A DNA stretch of 38,540 nucleotides from an uncultured Bacteroidales bacterium (GTDB taxonomy: Bacteria; Bacteroidota; Bacteroidia; Bacteroidales; UBA932): NCBI GenBank assembly GCA_946625485.1, contig CAMOTB010000010.1, positions 1 to 38,540 on the forward strand. Reading direction: 5' to 3'. Numbering within the stretch: the first letter of the stretch is position 1; each line of letters begins with the position of its first letter. Shown here piece by piece: positions 14,911 through 24,835 of the stretch. The translations under genes and the position numbers were made by a program. The notes under the pieces were generated by a model that saw nothing but the letters and a program-made list of their open reading frames with translations, ran no database searches and was not told the DNA's origin.

Positions 14911-17646
14911 ATGAAACAGCTAATTCAAGCCCTCTGCGCCGCTGCATGTCTCCTTTTCGCCGGCGCCTGCACCCCCAAACAAACGGTATCCATTCCCCTG
15001 CCGGAGCATCCGCGGCCGGACTTCGAGCGTGCGGAGTGGATCAACCTCAATGGTTACTGGTCCTTCACCTTCGACGCGGCCGCAGCCGACAAGGCCTTGG
15101 CTGACAAGAGCCTCGCTCCGCTCGGGAGCCGCATCCTGGTCCCCTTCCCCTGGGGATCCAAGCTCTCCGAGATCGAGGACAAAGGCGACATCGCCTGGTA
15201 CGGCCGGCAGATCACCGTCCCCAAGGAGTGGGAAGGCAAGCGGGTCTTCCTGGTGGTCGGTGCTTCCGACTGGGAGACGACAGCCTGGCTGGACGGCACG
15301 GAGATCGGTTCCCACCAGGGCGGCTACACTCCCTTCGAATGCGAGCTGAAAGGCGTCCGTTTCGGCGAAGCGCAGCAGCTGCTGATCAAGGCCGATGACA
15401 CCCCCTCCGACGCCCACCTCTACGGCAAGCAGGGCTATGGCAACGCCCGCGGCATCTGGCAGACCGTCTACCTCGAGGCCCGCGGCAGCAACTACATCCA
15501 GAGCCTGCACTTCTCCCCTGACATCGACGCCGCCAAGGTACGCGTGGACGTGGTCCTGGCCCAGCCGGCCGCCGAAGGCGAATGCCTGACCATCCAGTTC
15601 AAGGACGGCAGCCAGGCCAAGGCGACCCAAGAGCTGGAAGGAAGCGCCTCCGTCTCCTTCGAGATCCCCCTCAAGGACCAGCATCTCTGGAGCATCGACG
15701 ACCCGTATCTGTATGAGGTGACCGCCGCCCTGGAAGGCAAGGACGGCACGGTCGATGCCGTGGACAGCTACTTCGGCCAGCGCAAGATCGGCGTCACGAC
15801 CCTGCCGGGCACCGACTTCCCCTACGTCGCCCTCAACAACAAGCCCCTTTACCTCCAGCTCTGCCTGGACCAGAGCTATCACCCGGAAGGCTTCTACACC
15901 TTCCCGAGCGACGAGTTCATGAAGAATGAGATCCTGATCTCCAAGAGACTCGGCCTCAACGGCAATCGCATCCACATCAAGGTCGAGGTGCCCCGCAAGC
16001 TCTACTGGGCTGACAAGCTCGGCCTGCTGATCATGGCCGACACGCCCAACTTCTGGGGCAAACCCGTCCCCGAGGCCCGTCAGGACTGGGAGAACTGCCT
16101 GCGCGCCCAGGTCGAGCGTGACTACAACCACCCGTCCATCTTCGCCTGGGTCAACTTCAACGAGACCTGGGGCCTGAAGGGTGAGGGCGGCGTCTATGAA
16201 AAGGGGACGCAGGAATGGGTTCGCTCGATGTACCACCTCACCAAGAGCCTCGACCCGACCCGCCTCGTGGAGGACAACTCCGCCTGCAACTATGACCATG
16301 TCGAGTCCGACATCAACTCCTGGCACGCCTACAAGCGCGGCCGGATGTGGGGACCGATGATCGCCGAAGCGGACGAGAAGACCTTCCCCGGCAGCGAATG
16401 GAATTACATCGGCGACAACAAGCAGAACGGCGCCCCGATGATGAACAGCGAATGCGGCAATGTCTGGGGCTATGAAGGAAGCGCCGGCGACTGCGACTAC
16501 ACCTGGGACTACCACATCATGATAGACGCCTTCCGCCGTCATCCCAAGTGCTGCGGCTGGCTCTATACGGAGCACCACGACGTCATCAACGAGTGGAACG
16601 GATACGTGAAATATGACCGCTCCGAAAAGATCGACGGCCTGGGCGACCTCGTCCCCGGGATGACCATCGCAGATTTCCAGAGCGCCTACTATATCGCTCC
16701 CGAGCGCTATCTGTACACCGAAGTACCGGCCGGCAAGGCCTTCGATATCCCGCTCTTCGCCTCCTTCATGACGGATAAGGATCCCGGCAAGCTGTCCCTT
16801 GAAACCCAGGTCGTCGGCTGGAATACGCTCGGCGAATTCAGCACCGGTGAGCAGCAGACCCTGCCCGTTCCCTTCGAGCCCTATCTGAACCGTACGGCCG
16901 CCAGCCTGAAGGTCAACGCACCCGCCGCCAACGGCCTCTACCTGGTCCGTCTGGTCCTCAAGAACGCCGACGGAAAGGTCCTGCACCGCAACTTCACCAC
17001 CTTCCGTGTCAAGGACGGCGAGGATCCCGAAGCGGACGATACGCGCCTCGTGCGCTTCGCTCCGGCTTCCTTCACCGCGCAGGAGTGGTCCAACAAGCAG
17101 ACCAATATCTATGACGGGCTGAAGGTCAACGGTTTCGGCCACGGCTATTTCGAGTACACCGTCGCCCTTCCGAAGACCGAAGGCCTGCAGGGCGCCGAAC
17201 TGATCTTCGAGGCCTCCGCCAAGCAGTGGTTCGGCAAGGACCGCGAGGGCAACGAAATCCATGGTGACTACATGCTCGGAGGCGGCACCTTCGATCCTTG
17301 CAAGTCCCCCAACTCCTACGCCATGACGGACAAGGTCCTCTGGCCCTCCAAGCTGGAGGTCTCCGTGGACGGTCAGGTGATCGGCAAACACGACCTCGCC
17401 GACGATCCGGCCGACCACCGCGGCATCCTTTCCTGGGGCTCGCAGACGACGGAACGCTGGATGCGCGAAGCCGGCTCCTACGGCGAACTGGTCAAGATGA
17501 CCATCCCCGCCAAACTCCTCGCCGGCAAAGACCAGGTGGTCATCCGCTTCACGACCCCCGCTGACGACCTTGACGGCGGTCTCGCCCTCTACGGCAAAGA
17601 CTTCGGCCGCTATCCGCTCGATCCGACGATCGTACTGAAATACTAG
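14911..17646 (+). CDS. GH2 family beta-glycosidase lipoprotein
   Basis: 911-residue glycoside hydrolase family 2 enzyme. The start at 14911 gives a lipoprotein signal with lipobox FAGAC; the longer frame from 14818 lacks a signal and covers the promoter. The sugar-binding jelly-roll is at about 50-190 (IAWYGRQITVPKEWEGKR), then an immunoglobulin-like domain and a TIM barrel. The acid/base is E418 in WVNFNETWG and the nucleophile candidate E514 in MMNSECGNVWG. About 300 further residues form one or two beta domains. GH2 includes beta-galactosidases, beta-glucuronidases, beta-mannosidases and arabinosidases; I cannot choose among them. First gene of the + strand glycan cluster. Confidence 0.88.
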   Translation: MKQLIQALCAAACLLFAGACTPKQTVSIPLPEHPRPDFERAEWINLNGYWSFTFDAAAADKALADKSLAPLGSRILVPFPWGSKLSEIEDKGDIAWYGRQITVPKEWEGKRVFLVVGASDWETTAWLDGTEIGSHQGGYTPFECELKGVRFGEAQQLLIKADDTPSDAHLYGKQGYGNARGIWQTVYLEARGSNYIQSLHFSPDIDAAKVRVDVVLAQPAAEGECLTIQFKDGSQAKATQELEGSASVSFEIPLKDQHLWSIDDPYLYEVTAALEGKDGTVDAVDSYFGQRKIGVTTLPGTDFPYVALNNKPLYLQLCLDQSYHPEGFYTFPSDEFMKNEILISKRLGLNGNRIHIKVEVPRKLYWADKLGLLIMADTPNFWGKPVPEARQDWENCLRAQVERDYNHPSIFAWVNFNETWGLKGEGGVYEKGTQEWVRSMYHLTKSLDPTRLVEDNSACNYDHVESDINSWHAYKRGRMWGPMIAEADEKTFPGSEWNYIGDNKQNGAPMMNSECGNVWGYEGSAGDCDYTWDYHIMIDAFRRHPKCCGWLYTEHHDVINEWNGYVKYDRSEKIDGLGDLVPGMTIADFQSAYYIAPERYLYTEVPAGKAFDIPLFASFMTDKDPGKLSLETQVVGWNTLGEFSTGEQQTLPVPFEPYLNRTAASLKVNAPAANGLYLVRLVLKNADGKVLHRNFTTFRVKDGEDPEADDTRLVRFAPASFTAQEWSNKQTNIYDGLKVNGFGHGYFEYTVALPKTEGLQGAELIFEASAKQWFGKDREGNEIHGDYMLGGGTFDPCKSPNSYAMTDKVLWPSKLEVSVDGQVIGKHDLADDPADHRGILSWGSQTTERWMREAGSYGELVKMTIPAKLLAGKDQVVIRFTTPADDLDGGLALYGKDFGRYPLDPTIVLKY

Positions 17647-17653
17647 AGACGAT

Positions 17654-17739
17654 CCGTGTGTATTTCCGGCCGATCTGCACACGGAACGCATCCCTGACAA
17701 GGCAACGGTGTGCAAAACATGGAGATTTGCACACCGTTG
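17654..17739. repeat. Two related palindromes between GH2 genes
   Basis: Palindrome A has arms CCGTGTG (17654-17660) and CACACGG (17678-17684). Palindrome B has perfect 14-nt arms, CAACGGTGTGCAAA (17703-17716) and its complement (17726-17739), around a 9-nt loop. Both share a GTGTG / TGCACAC core. No T-run follows A; B is followed by CATAAAAAAG. They could be a terminator pair for the first GH2 gene or a double operator for a dimeric regulator in front of the second. TATCTT at 17755-17760 is a weak -7 candidate just downstream. Confidence 0.6.
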
Positions 17740-17787
17740 TCTCATAAAAAAGCGTATCTTGCAGCCAATCCATTAAAACCGATAACC

Positions 17788-20277
17788 ATGGTCAACAAAG
17801 CAAGTGTCCGGATGGGGGTCCTGTGCCTCTTCCTTCTTCTGGCAGGGGAAAGTCTTTCCGCAAAAATCCCGACCCGGGACAAGCAACGCCTCAACGAAGG
17901 CTGGCAATTTGTCCGGACCGACCTGGGCAGCATCTGGGAAGCCGTGCGTCCCTTCAAGGCCGGAAACCCGGAGGACGTCCCCATCTGGACCGAGGTCACG
18001 CTCCCCCACAGTTTCAACGCCGAAGATGCCGTCGATCCCGATGTCAACTACTATGAAGGTCCCGGCTGGTACCGCACGACCCTCCAGCTCGACAATCCTT
18101 ACGAAAACGGGCGCTGCGTCCTGGAATTCGAGGGCGCCGGCCAGGTCACGGATGTCTATGTCTATACGACCCGCGTCGCCTCACACGTAGGCGGCTATGA
18201 CAGCTGGAACGTGGACATCACGGACGCGGCGAAGGCGTTCCTCGCGAGCCCTGACGCCGAACGCTTCAAGGGCAAGGTCCCGCTCAGCATCCGCTGCGAC
18301 AACACCCGCGACACGGAACGGATTCCTTCCGACTTGTCAGACTTCAACCTCTACGGCGGCCTCTACCGCTACCTCAACCTGGTCTATCTCCCGCCGGTTT
18401 CCGTCTCGCAGATCCATGTCCGCACTAGCCTGGACGAAAAGCGGAAACAAGGCTCCGTCCGGATCGAAGGCACCTTCTATGATCCCGCCCGCCTGGGAGA
18501 GGCCGAGGTGGAAGTGACCGTCCGCGATGCTGCGGGCCAGGTCATTGCCCGCCAGGCCCTCTCGAAGGCAGCGACGGACACCCCCTCCGTCCTGGCCGAA
18601 GCTTCCGTCAAGAAACCGCATCTCTGGGATGTGGAAGATCCCTACCTGTACGAATGCGAGGTCAGCGTCCGGAGCAACGGACAGACCTGGAAAGCCTCGG
18701 AATCCTTCGGCTTCCGCGACTTCCTCTTCGAAGAAAACGGGCCCTTCTACCTCAACGGACGCCGGCTCCTGCTGCGCGGCACGCACCGGCATGAAGACCA
18801 TGCCGGCGTCGGACCGGCCATGACCGAAGAGCAGATGATCGCCGAAATGCGCCTGATGAAGTCGATGGGCGTCAACTTCATCCGCCTGGGCCATTACCAG
18901 CAGTCCGAGATCATCCTGGACCTCTGCGACCGGCTGGGCATCCTGGTCTGGGAAGAGATCCCCTGGTGCCGCGGCGGCCTGGGCGGCGAACGCTACCAGC
19001 AACAGGCGAAGCGGATGCTGTCCAACATGATCGCCCAGCACTACAACCACCCCGCCGTCATCATCTGGGGCCTGGGCAACGAGAATGACTGGCCCAATGA
19101 TTTCCCGGAATTCGACAAGCAGAAGATCCGCGCCTTCATGAGCGAGCTGAACGCCCTCTCCCACGAACTGGATCCGGAGCGCAAAACGGCCATCCGCCGC
19201 TGCGCCTTCTGCAGCGATATCGTAGATGTCTATTCCCCTTCCCTCTGGCTCGGCTGGTACCGCGGACGCTACACCGAGTACAAGGCCGAATCCCTCAAGG
19301 AAATGGCCAAGGTCCGTCACTTCCTGCATGTCGAGTGGGGCGGCGACAGCCACGCCGGACGCCATTCCGAGGATATCTTCAACAACATCCGGGACGTCTC
19401 GACCGGCACCGGCGGAGATGAGCGTGCCGGGGATGCCTCCCTTTACGGCGGAGACAAGCGCGTCTCCCGGGACGGCGACTGGTCGGAGAGCTACATCGTG
19501 CGCCTGATTGACTGGCATCTCAAGGAACAGGAAACCATGCCCACCCTGACCGGCACGGCCTACTGGCCTTTCAAGGACTTCTCGACTCCGGTCCGCCCGG
19601 AGAACCCGGTCCCCTACGTCAACCAGAAAGGCGTCGTCGAGCGTGACCTGACGCCCAAGGAGGCCTTCTACGTCTTCCAGTCCTATTGGACGACGGAGCC
19701 CATGGTCCATATCTACGGCCACAGCTGGCCCATCCGCTGGGGCGCCAAGAACGAAGGAAAGGAAATCCTGGTCTATTCCAACTGCCCGGAAGTCGAGCTG
19801 ATCGTCAACGGCGTCAGCCAGGGCCGGAAAAAGCGCAACAGCCAGGACTTCCCGGCCGCCGGCCTGCGCTGGACGCTTCCGCTGAATGCCGGGGAGAACC
19901 AGATCCAGGCCATCGGCTACGTCCGGAAAGGCCAGACGGTGACGGACCGGATCCGCTTCCGCTACGAGACCGAAGCCTGGGGCCCGGATGCCGCCCTCGC
20001 CGTGACATCCCGGCGGCTGGACAACGGCCTGGTGCAGGTTGAAGCCGAAGTCGTGGACGCACAAGGCCGACGCTGCCTGAATGCCAAACGCTTCATCCGT
20101 TTCGAACTGGCCGGAGACGGCACCCTGATCAAGAACCTGGGCACGGCATCCGGCTCCTCCAAGGTCCAGGCCCGCAACGGCTATGCCACCATCTGCCTGG
20201 ATCCGAAAGGAGGCCGTTCCGTTGTCGCCGTGCGCTCAGAAGGACTGGATACGCAACTGATCACCATCGAACCATGA
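17788..20277 (+). CDS. GH2 beta-galactosidase-like enzyme, secreted
   Basis: 829-residue GH2 enzyme with a signal peptide (MVNKASVRMGVLCLFLLLAG, then SLSA). The ATG at 17788 was preferred to one at 17710 that lies inside a palindrome. Domain order is sugar-binding jelly-roll (about 30-190), Ig-like domain, then a TIM barrel with acid/base E432 in IWGLGNENDW and nucleophile E516 in FLHVEWGGDSHAG. About 250 C-terminal residues form further beta domains, with VELIVNGVSQG typical of a DUF4982-like module. The layout resembles Bacteroides beta-galactosidases of plant-glycan loci, but the specificity is inference. Its TGA overlaps the start of the next gene by four bases (ATGA), a sign of coupled translation. 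Confidence 0.88.
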   Translation: MVNKASVRMGVLCLFLLLAGESLSAKIPTRDKQRLNEGWQFVRTDLGSIWEAVRPFKAGNPEDVPIWTEVTLPHSFNAEDAVDPDVNYYEGPGWYRTTLQLDNPYENGRCVLEFEGAGQVTDVYVYTTRVASHVGGYDSWNVDITDAAKAFLASPDAERFKGKVPLSIRCDNTRDTERIPSDLSDFNLYGGLYRYLNLVYLPPVSVSQIHVRTSLDEKRKQGSVRIEGTFYDPARLGEAEVEVTVRDAAGQVIARQALSKAATDTPSVLAEASVKKPHLWDVEDPYLYECEVSVRSNGQTWKASESFGFRDFLFEENGPFYLNGRRLLLRGTHRHEDHAGVGPAMTEEQMIAEMRLMKSMGVNFIRLGHYQQSEIILDLCDRLGILVWEEIPWCRGGLGGERYQQQAKRMLSNMIAQHYNHPAVIIWGLGNENDWPNDFPEFDKQKIRAFMSELNALSHELDPERKTAIRRCAFCSDIVDVYSPSLWLGWYRGRYTEYKAESLKEMAKVRHFLHVEWGGDSHAGRHSEDIFNNIRDVSTGTGGDERAGDASLYGGDKRVSRDGDWSESYIVRLIDWHLKEQETMPTLTGTAYWPFKDFSTPVRPENPVPYVNQKGVVERDLTPKEAFYVFQSYWTTEPMVHIYGHSWPIRWGAKNEGKEILVYSNCPEVELIVNGVSQGRKKRNSQDFPAAGLRWTLPLNAGENQIQAIGYVRKGQTVTDRIRFRYETEAWGPDAALAVTSRRLDNGLVQVEAEVVDAQGRRCLNAKRFIRFELAGDGTLIKNLGTASGSSKVQARNGYATICLDPKGGRSVVAVRSEGLDTQLITIEP

Positions 20278-21434
20278 AAATATTCTCTTTCCTCGGGGCA
20301 GCCGCCCTGCTGCTGGCAGCCTGCACCCCCTCAGACAATGACAAACTGACCGCCCCGCTGCGCACTGCGGTCTTGCAGCAGGCAGAGGCAGACCTGACCG
20401 CAGAGCCGGTCACGGTCACCGCCGCCACCTGCGAACGCAGCGCGGGTACCCTCCACGACTTCTATTCCGAAGGCGACTACTGGTGGCCCAATCCGGAAGA
20501 TCCTGACGGTCCCTATATCCGCCGGGACGGTGAGACCAATCCGGACAATTTCGTGGCCCACCGCCATGCCATGATCCGGCTCAGCCAGATCGTCGGCAAC
20601 CTGACTTCCGCGTACCTGCTCACCGGAGACCAGCGCTATGCGGAGGCCGTCCTGTCCCATATCCGGGCCTGGATGATGGATCCCGAGACCCGGATGAATC
20701 CCAACCTGCTCTATGCGCAGGCCATCAAAGGCATCACCCCGGGACGCGGGATCGGCATCATCGACACGATCCACCTCATCGAGGTCAGCCAGTCCCTGAT
20801 CCGCCTGCATGAAGCCGGAGTCCTGCCTCAGGACGTGTACGAAGGCTCCCGCCAGTGGTTCGCCGAATACCTCGACTGGATCAGCACCCACCCGAACGGC
20901 CTGGACGAGATGAAAGCGACCAACAACCACGGGACCTGCTGGGCCCTGCAAGCCGCCAGCTTCGCGCAATACGCCGGGCGCACCGATATCGTGGAGCTCT
21001 GCAAAGACCGCTTCAAAACCATCTTCCTGCCCAAGCAGATGGCCGAGGACGGGAGTTTCCCCCGCGAGCTCGGGCGGACCAAGCCCTACGGCTACTCGCT
21101 CTTCAACCTGGATGCCATGGCCGGGCTCTGCCAGATCCTCTCCACGCCGGAGGACGACCTTTGGGACTACACGACCCCGGACGGCAAGAACATGCGGAAA
21201 GCCATCGACTTCCTGCTGCCCTATATCCAAGACAAGACGACCTGGCCCTACGCCCACGATGTCATGTACTGGGACGAATGGCCGGTGGCGCATCCGACCC
21301 TGGTCTTCGCCTGGAAACACTACCGCGACGAGACCCTCTACCAGACCTGGCTGCCGCTGGACCATTTCCCGACCAACGAAGAGGTCATCCGCAACCTTCC
21401 TTTGAGAAACCCGATCATCTGGCTATACCGATAG
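20274..21434 (+). CDS. Alginate lyase-superfamily (PL38-like) lipoprotein
   Basis: 386-residue polysaccharide lyase candidate of the alginate_lyase superfamily (PF05426-like), an alpha/alpha barrel. Lipobox LLAAC at residues 13-17 makes it a lipoprotein. Characteristic segments are YWWPNPEDPDGPYIRRDGE near residue 66, ATNNHGTCW with N217, N218 and H219, and KPYGYSLFNLDAM with Y272 and Y274. The Asn/His pair and a Tyr are the residue types used for charge neutralisation and beta-elimination in related lyases. Members of PL38 cleave glucuronan or alginate, so the target is probably a uronate-containing chain. Its position between GH2 and GH29 genes argues for a plant or host glycan rather than algal alginate (inference). 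Confidence 0.8.
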   Translation: MKIFSFLGAAALLLAACTPSDNDKLTAPLRTAVLQQAEADLTAEPVTVTAATCERSAGTLHDFYSEGDYWWPNPEDPDGPYIRRDGETNPDNFVAHRHAMIRLSQIVGNLTSAYLLTGDQRYAEAVLSHIRAWMMDPETRMNPNLLYAQAIKGITPGRGIGIIDTIHLIEVSQSLIRLHEAGVLPQDVYEGSRQWFAEYLDWISTHPNGLDEMKATNNHGTCWALQAASFAQYAGRTDIVELCKDRFKTIFLPKQMAEDGSFPRELGRTKPYGYSLFNLDAMAGLCQILSTPEDDLWDYTTPDGKNMRKAIDFLLPYIQDKTTWPYAHDVMYWDEWPVAHPTLVFAWKHYRDETLYQTWLPLDHFPTNEEVIRNLPLRNPIIWLYR

Positions 21435-21441
21435 ACCGCTT

Positions 21442-22875
21442 ATGAAAAAGACCCTTTTCGCCGCTGTCCTGGCGCTCCTGCTTTCCCTCAACACTTTCGG
21501 ACAAAACGTCCTGACCCAAGATGAAAAGATGCAATGGTGGAACGAGGCCAAGTTCGGCCTCTTCGTCCACTGGGGGCCCTACAGCCTCTACGGAGGCGTC
21601 TATAACGGATTCCAGCAGGCCCGGGGCGGTTGCGAGTGGATCATGAACCGCTGCAAGATCCCGGTTTCGGAATACCGCGCGAAAGCCAGCACCTTCAGCC
21701 CCGTCGAGTTCGACGCCGACAAACTGGTACTGATGGCGAAGGATGCCGGCATGAAATACATCGTCTTCACGACCAAGCACCACGACGGATTCGCCATGTT
21801 CCAGAGCGACGCAAGCGAATTCAACATCGTGGACTACACGCACTTCGGGCGTGACATCGTGGATGAACTCGTGCAGGCCTGCCGGCGCCACGGGATGAAG
21901 ATCGGCTTTTACTATTCCCAGTCGCAAGACTGGTGCAATGCCGGCGGCGCCACGGCGCGCAAGGACATGAAGGAAGGCTGGCCCAATCCGGATTCGACCT
22001 ATATCAATGCATTCACCAAGGCACACCGGGGCGCATGGGACTACCGCCAGCTTGAGAAAACGTTCGACGCCTATTTCCACGACGTGGCGCTCCCGCAGAT
22101 GAAGGAGCTGCTGTCCCGTTACGGGAAGGACCTCGCCGTCATCTTCTTCGATACGCCGATGTCGATCACGGACGCCCAGGCGCAGGAAATGAAAGATCTG
22201 CTGAAGGACTTCCCACAGATCATCGTCAACGACCGGCTGAAGCGGCCCAACTACCCCGGTGACTACAAGACGCCGGAGGGACGGATCCCCGAAGTCAAGG
22301 ACGTCGAAGGCGTCTGGTGGGAGACTTGCATGAACATCGGCAGCTCCTGGGGATACAAGAGCTGGGAAAACAAATGGAAGAGCAGCGACGAGATCATCCG
22401 TACACTCACGACGATCGCGGCCCGCGGCGGCAACCTGCTGCTCAATGTCGGGCCCGATGCGCTGGGCAACGTCCCCGCCGAAGCCCGGACCTGCCTCAAG
22501 GAAGTCGGAGACTGGATGCGCGTCAACGGGGAAGCCGTCTATGGCACCCAGCGCAGCGGCATCCACCCGGAATGGGGCGCCGTGATCCGCAAGGACGGAC
22601 CCAGGAACAGTTGCTGTTACCTGTGCCTGTACGACCTGCCGGAAGACGGCATCCTGGCCCTGGAGGGCATCCCGGCCGTCCGCAAGGCGACCCTGCTCGC
22701 AGACGGTTCCCCGGTGAAAGTTTCCGTCCGCAAAGGCCGGACGCTGGTCACCGTACCCGAAGCCTGCGCCCGCGAAAAGTTCCCGGTCATCAAGCTGGAG
22801 CTGAAACGGAAACTGCCCAAAGAGACCCTGCTCTCCAACGCGGATCTGTATTTCAAGATTGCCGATACCGACTAA
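21442..22875 (+). CDS. GH29 alpha-L-fucosidase, secreted
   Basis: 477-residue complete GH29 enzyme. A signal peptide covers residues 1-20 (ending TFGQ). The barrel shows FGLFVHWGPYSLYGG, YIVFTTKHHDGFAMF and FYYSQSQDW. By position the nucleophile is D237 in VIFFDTPM; many family members have W-x-D here. Late motifs are EGVWWETCMN and GGNLLLNVGPDALGNVP, followed by an approximately 110-residue beta domain. It starts 7 nt after the lyase gene and runs into the upstream part of the GH97 gene, in one operon. The acid/base residue of GH29 is poorly conserved and I cannot name it. Confidence 0.9.
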   Translation: MKKTLFAAVLALLLSLNTFGQNVLTQDEKMQWWNEAKFGLFVHWGPYSLYGGVYNGFQQARGGCEWIMNRCKIPVSEYRAKASTFSPVEFDADKLVLMAKDAGMKYIVFTTKHHDGFAMFQSDASEFNIVDYTHFGRDIVDELVQACRRHGMKIGFYYSQSQDWCNAGGATARKDMKEGWPNPDSTYINAFTKAHRGAWDYRQLEKTFDAYFHDVALPQMKELLSRYGKDLAVIFFDTPMSITDAQAQEMKDLLKDFPQIIVNDRLKRPNYPGDYKTPEGRIPEVKDVEGVWWETCMNIGSSWGYKSWENKWKSSDEIIRTLTTIAARGGNLLLNVGPDALGNVPAEARTCLKEVGDWMRVNGEAVYGTQRSGIHPEWGAVIRKDGPRNSCCYLCLYDLPEDGILALEGIPAVRKATLLADGSPVKVSVRKGRTLVTVPEACAREKFPVIKLELKRKLPKETLLSNADLYFKIADTD

Positions 22876-22888
22876 AACTTATTGGTCC

Positions 22889-24805
22889 ATGAAAAACTGG
22901 TTGCTCCCGGCACTTTTCTGCCTGCTGGCCTGCTCCTGCGGGACCCGGCTGCCCTACCGGGCCTATTCTCCCGACGGAAAGGTCTGTTTCACCCTGGAGA
23001 ATCCCCGGCAGGAGGACGGGACCCGGCAGTTGCAGTACCGGGTGACGCTCGGGGAGCGTCCGGTCGTCCTCCCGTCCGCCCTGGGCCTGGAGATGGACGG
23101 AGTGGTCTACGGACGCGATGTGCGCGGGATTTCAGCCCGTCAGGCGACCGTGGACGAGCGCTATACCCTGAAGTCCGGCAAACAGCTGGACACCCGGGAC
23201 CACTGTACCGAGCACATCCTCTCGCTCCGGCAGAAGGGCGGGCGTGACTTCCGCCTGATTGTCCGCGTATATGACGACGGAGCGGCTTTCCGCTATGTCT
23301 TCCCCGATACGGACGAAAGCGTTCACACGATCGATGCCGAACTGACGGAATTCGCCGTCCCGGAGGGAAAGGCCTGGATCCATCCCTATGACTGGAACAG
23401 CCGCAAGAAACCCAGCTACGAGCAGTTCGCCCGCTGCGGCATCCCGGTCGGGACCCGGTCCCCCAAGGAACAGGGCTGGGCGTTCCCCATGCTCTTCGAG
23501 ACGGGCAGCGGCTGGTCGATGGTGACGGAGGCCTGCCTGGACGGGACCTATCCTGCGACCCACATCGACAACGCCGGCACGGCCGGTGCGTACCGGATCC
23601 GTTTCCCGGAACCGGATGAACCCATCATTCCGGACGATCCGCGGCCTCAGTCAACGCTGCCCTGGAGCACGCCCTGGCGCGTAATCATCGCCGGACCGGA
23701 ACTGGGCACGGTCTTCTCCTCGCAGGTCGTCGCCCACCTCAACCCGCCCTGCGCCCTCGCGGACACATCCTGGATCCGTCCCGGCAAGGCGACCTGGAGC
23801 TGGTGGTACAACGGCGGCAGCGTGCGGAACTACCGGACGCAGCTGCAGTACGTCGATTTCTGCCAGGAAATGGGCTGGGACTATTCCCTGATCGACGCCA
23901 GCTGGGAGCGGATGGACGGAGAGGGCGTCGAAGGTGTGCTGCGCCATGCCGCCGACCGGGGCGTGGGCGTCTGGCTCTGGTATCATTCCGGCGCCGGACG
24001 GGACAGCTCGATCATGTCCGACCCGCCAGCCCGCCGCGCAGAGATGAAGCGCATCAGCGCACTGGGCGTCAAGGGCATCAAGGTCGATTTCTTCGACACG
24101 GACAAGCAGCGCATCATCGCGCTCTATCCTGAAATCCTGAAGGATGCCGCCGAGTTTCACCTGATGATCGACTTCCATGGGGCGACCCTGCCCCGCGGCT
24201 GGGAACGGACCTGGCCGCACCTGATGACGACGGAGGCGATCAAGGGGGCCGAAGGACTCGGACGGCAGGAGACTTGCGACCGGATGGCAGAGCATGATGC
24301 GACCGTGGTCTTCACCCGCAACGTCGTCGGCTCGATGGACTACACGCCCGTCACCTTCTCCAACAAGATCCGCCAGGGCAAGGAGGCTTTCCGCAAGACC
24401 AGCGCCGCCCACCAGCTGGCCCTGTCCGTCGCTTTCGAATCCGGCTTCCAGTGCTTCGCCGACCGGGCCGAGGCCTACCTGGCGCTGCCGGAAGGGCCGA
24501 AACGTTTCCTGCAGGAAGTGCCGGTCGCCTGGGATGAGAGCTGCCTGCTGGCCGGCTATCCGGCCGATTTCGCCGTGATCGCACGACGCAAAGGGGACGT
24601 CTGGTACATCGGCAGCATCAACGGCAAGCCGGAGGCCCGCGAACTGAGCTTCACCCTGCCCGAATCCTGCAAAGGCAAAACGATCCACTGGATCACCGAC
24701 GGCGAAGACATCGATTCATTTGAGGAGCAGAGCCTGGTCTACGACGGCGGCCCTGTCCATCTTCCGGTATTGGGTTGCGGCGGCTTTGCCGGCCGGGTGA
24801 TTTAG
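22889..24805 (+). CDS. GH97 glycosidase, retaining alpha-galactosidase type
   Basis: 638-residue GH97 protein with a lipoprotein signal (LLACSC). The start at 22889 places the signal correctly; an in-frame ATG at 22859 overlaps the previous gene. It has the N-terminal beta-supersandwich, then WSWWYNGGSVRNY at the first barrel strand and GIKVDFFDTD with D400. GH97 splits into inverting glucosidases (SusB type) and retaining enzymes; an Asp in KVDFF is the nucleophile of the retaining alpha-galactosidase group, so alpha-galactosidase is favoured. MIDFHGATLPRGWERTWP and a C-terminal beta domain complete the family pattern. Last gene of the + strand cluster, 30 nt from the convergent GH43 gene. 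Confidence 0.9.
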   Translation: MKNWLLPALFCLLACSCGTRLPYRAYSPDGKVCFTLENPRQEDGTRQLQYRVTLGERPVVLPSALGLEMDGVVYGRDVRGISARQATVDERYTLKSGKQLDTRDHCTEHILSLRQKGGRDFRLIVRVYDDGAAFRYVFPDTDESVHTIDAELTEFAVPEGKAWIHPYDWNSRKKPSYEQFARCGIPVGTRSPKEQGWAFPMLFETGSGWSMVTEACLDGTYPATHIDNAGTAGAYRIRFPEPDEPIIPDDPRPQSTLPWSTPWRVIIAGPELGTVFSSQVVAHLNPPCALADTSWIRPGKATWSWWYNGGSVRNYRTQLQYVDFCQEMGWDYSLIDASWERMDGEGVEGVLRHAADRGVGVWLWYHSGAGRDSSIMSDPPARRAEMKRISALGVKGIKVDFFDTDKQRIIALYPEILKDAAEFHLMIDFHGATLPRGWERTWPHLMTTEAIKGAEGLGRQETCDRMAEHDATVVFTRNVVGSMDYTPVTFSNKIRQGKEAFRKTSAAHQLALSVAFESGFQCFADRAEAYLALPEGPKRFLQEVPVAWDESCLLAGYPADFAVIARRKGDVWYIGSINGKPEARELSFTLPESCKGKTIHWITDGEDIDSFEEQSLVYDGGPVHLPVLGCGGFAGRVI

Positions 24806-24835
24806 CCTGAGCTCCGAACAGGATCAATAACCCCT

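Noticed and set aside
14920..17745. 941-codon - strand open frame opposite the GH2 gene
   Set aside because: Antisense shadow of a gene with clear GH2 catalytic motifs; no signal, domain or promoter of its own.
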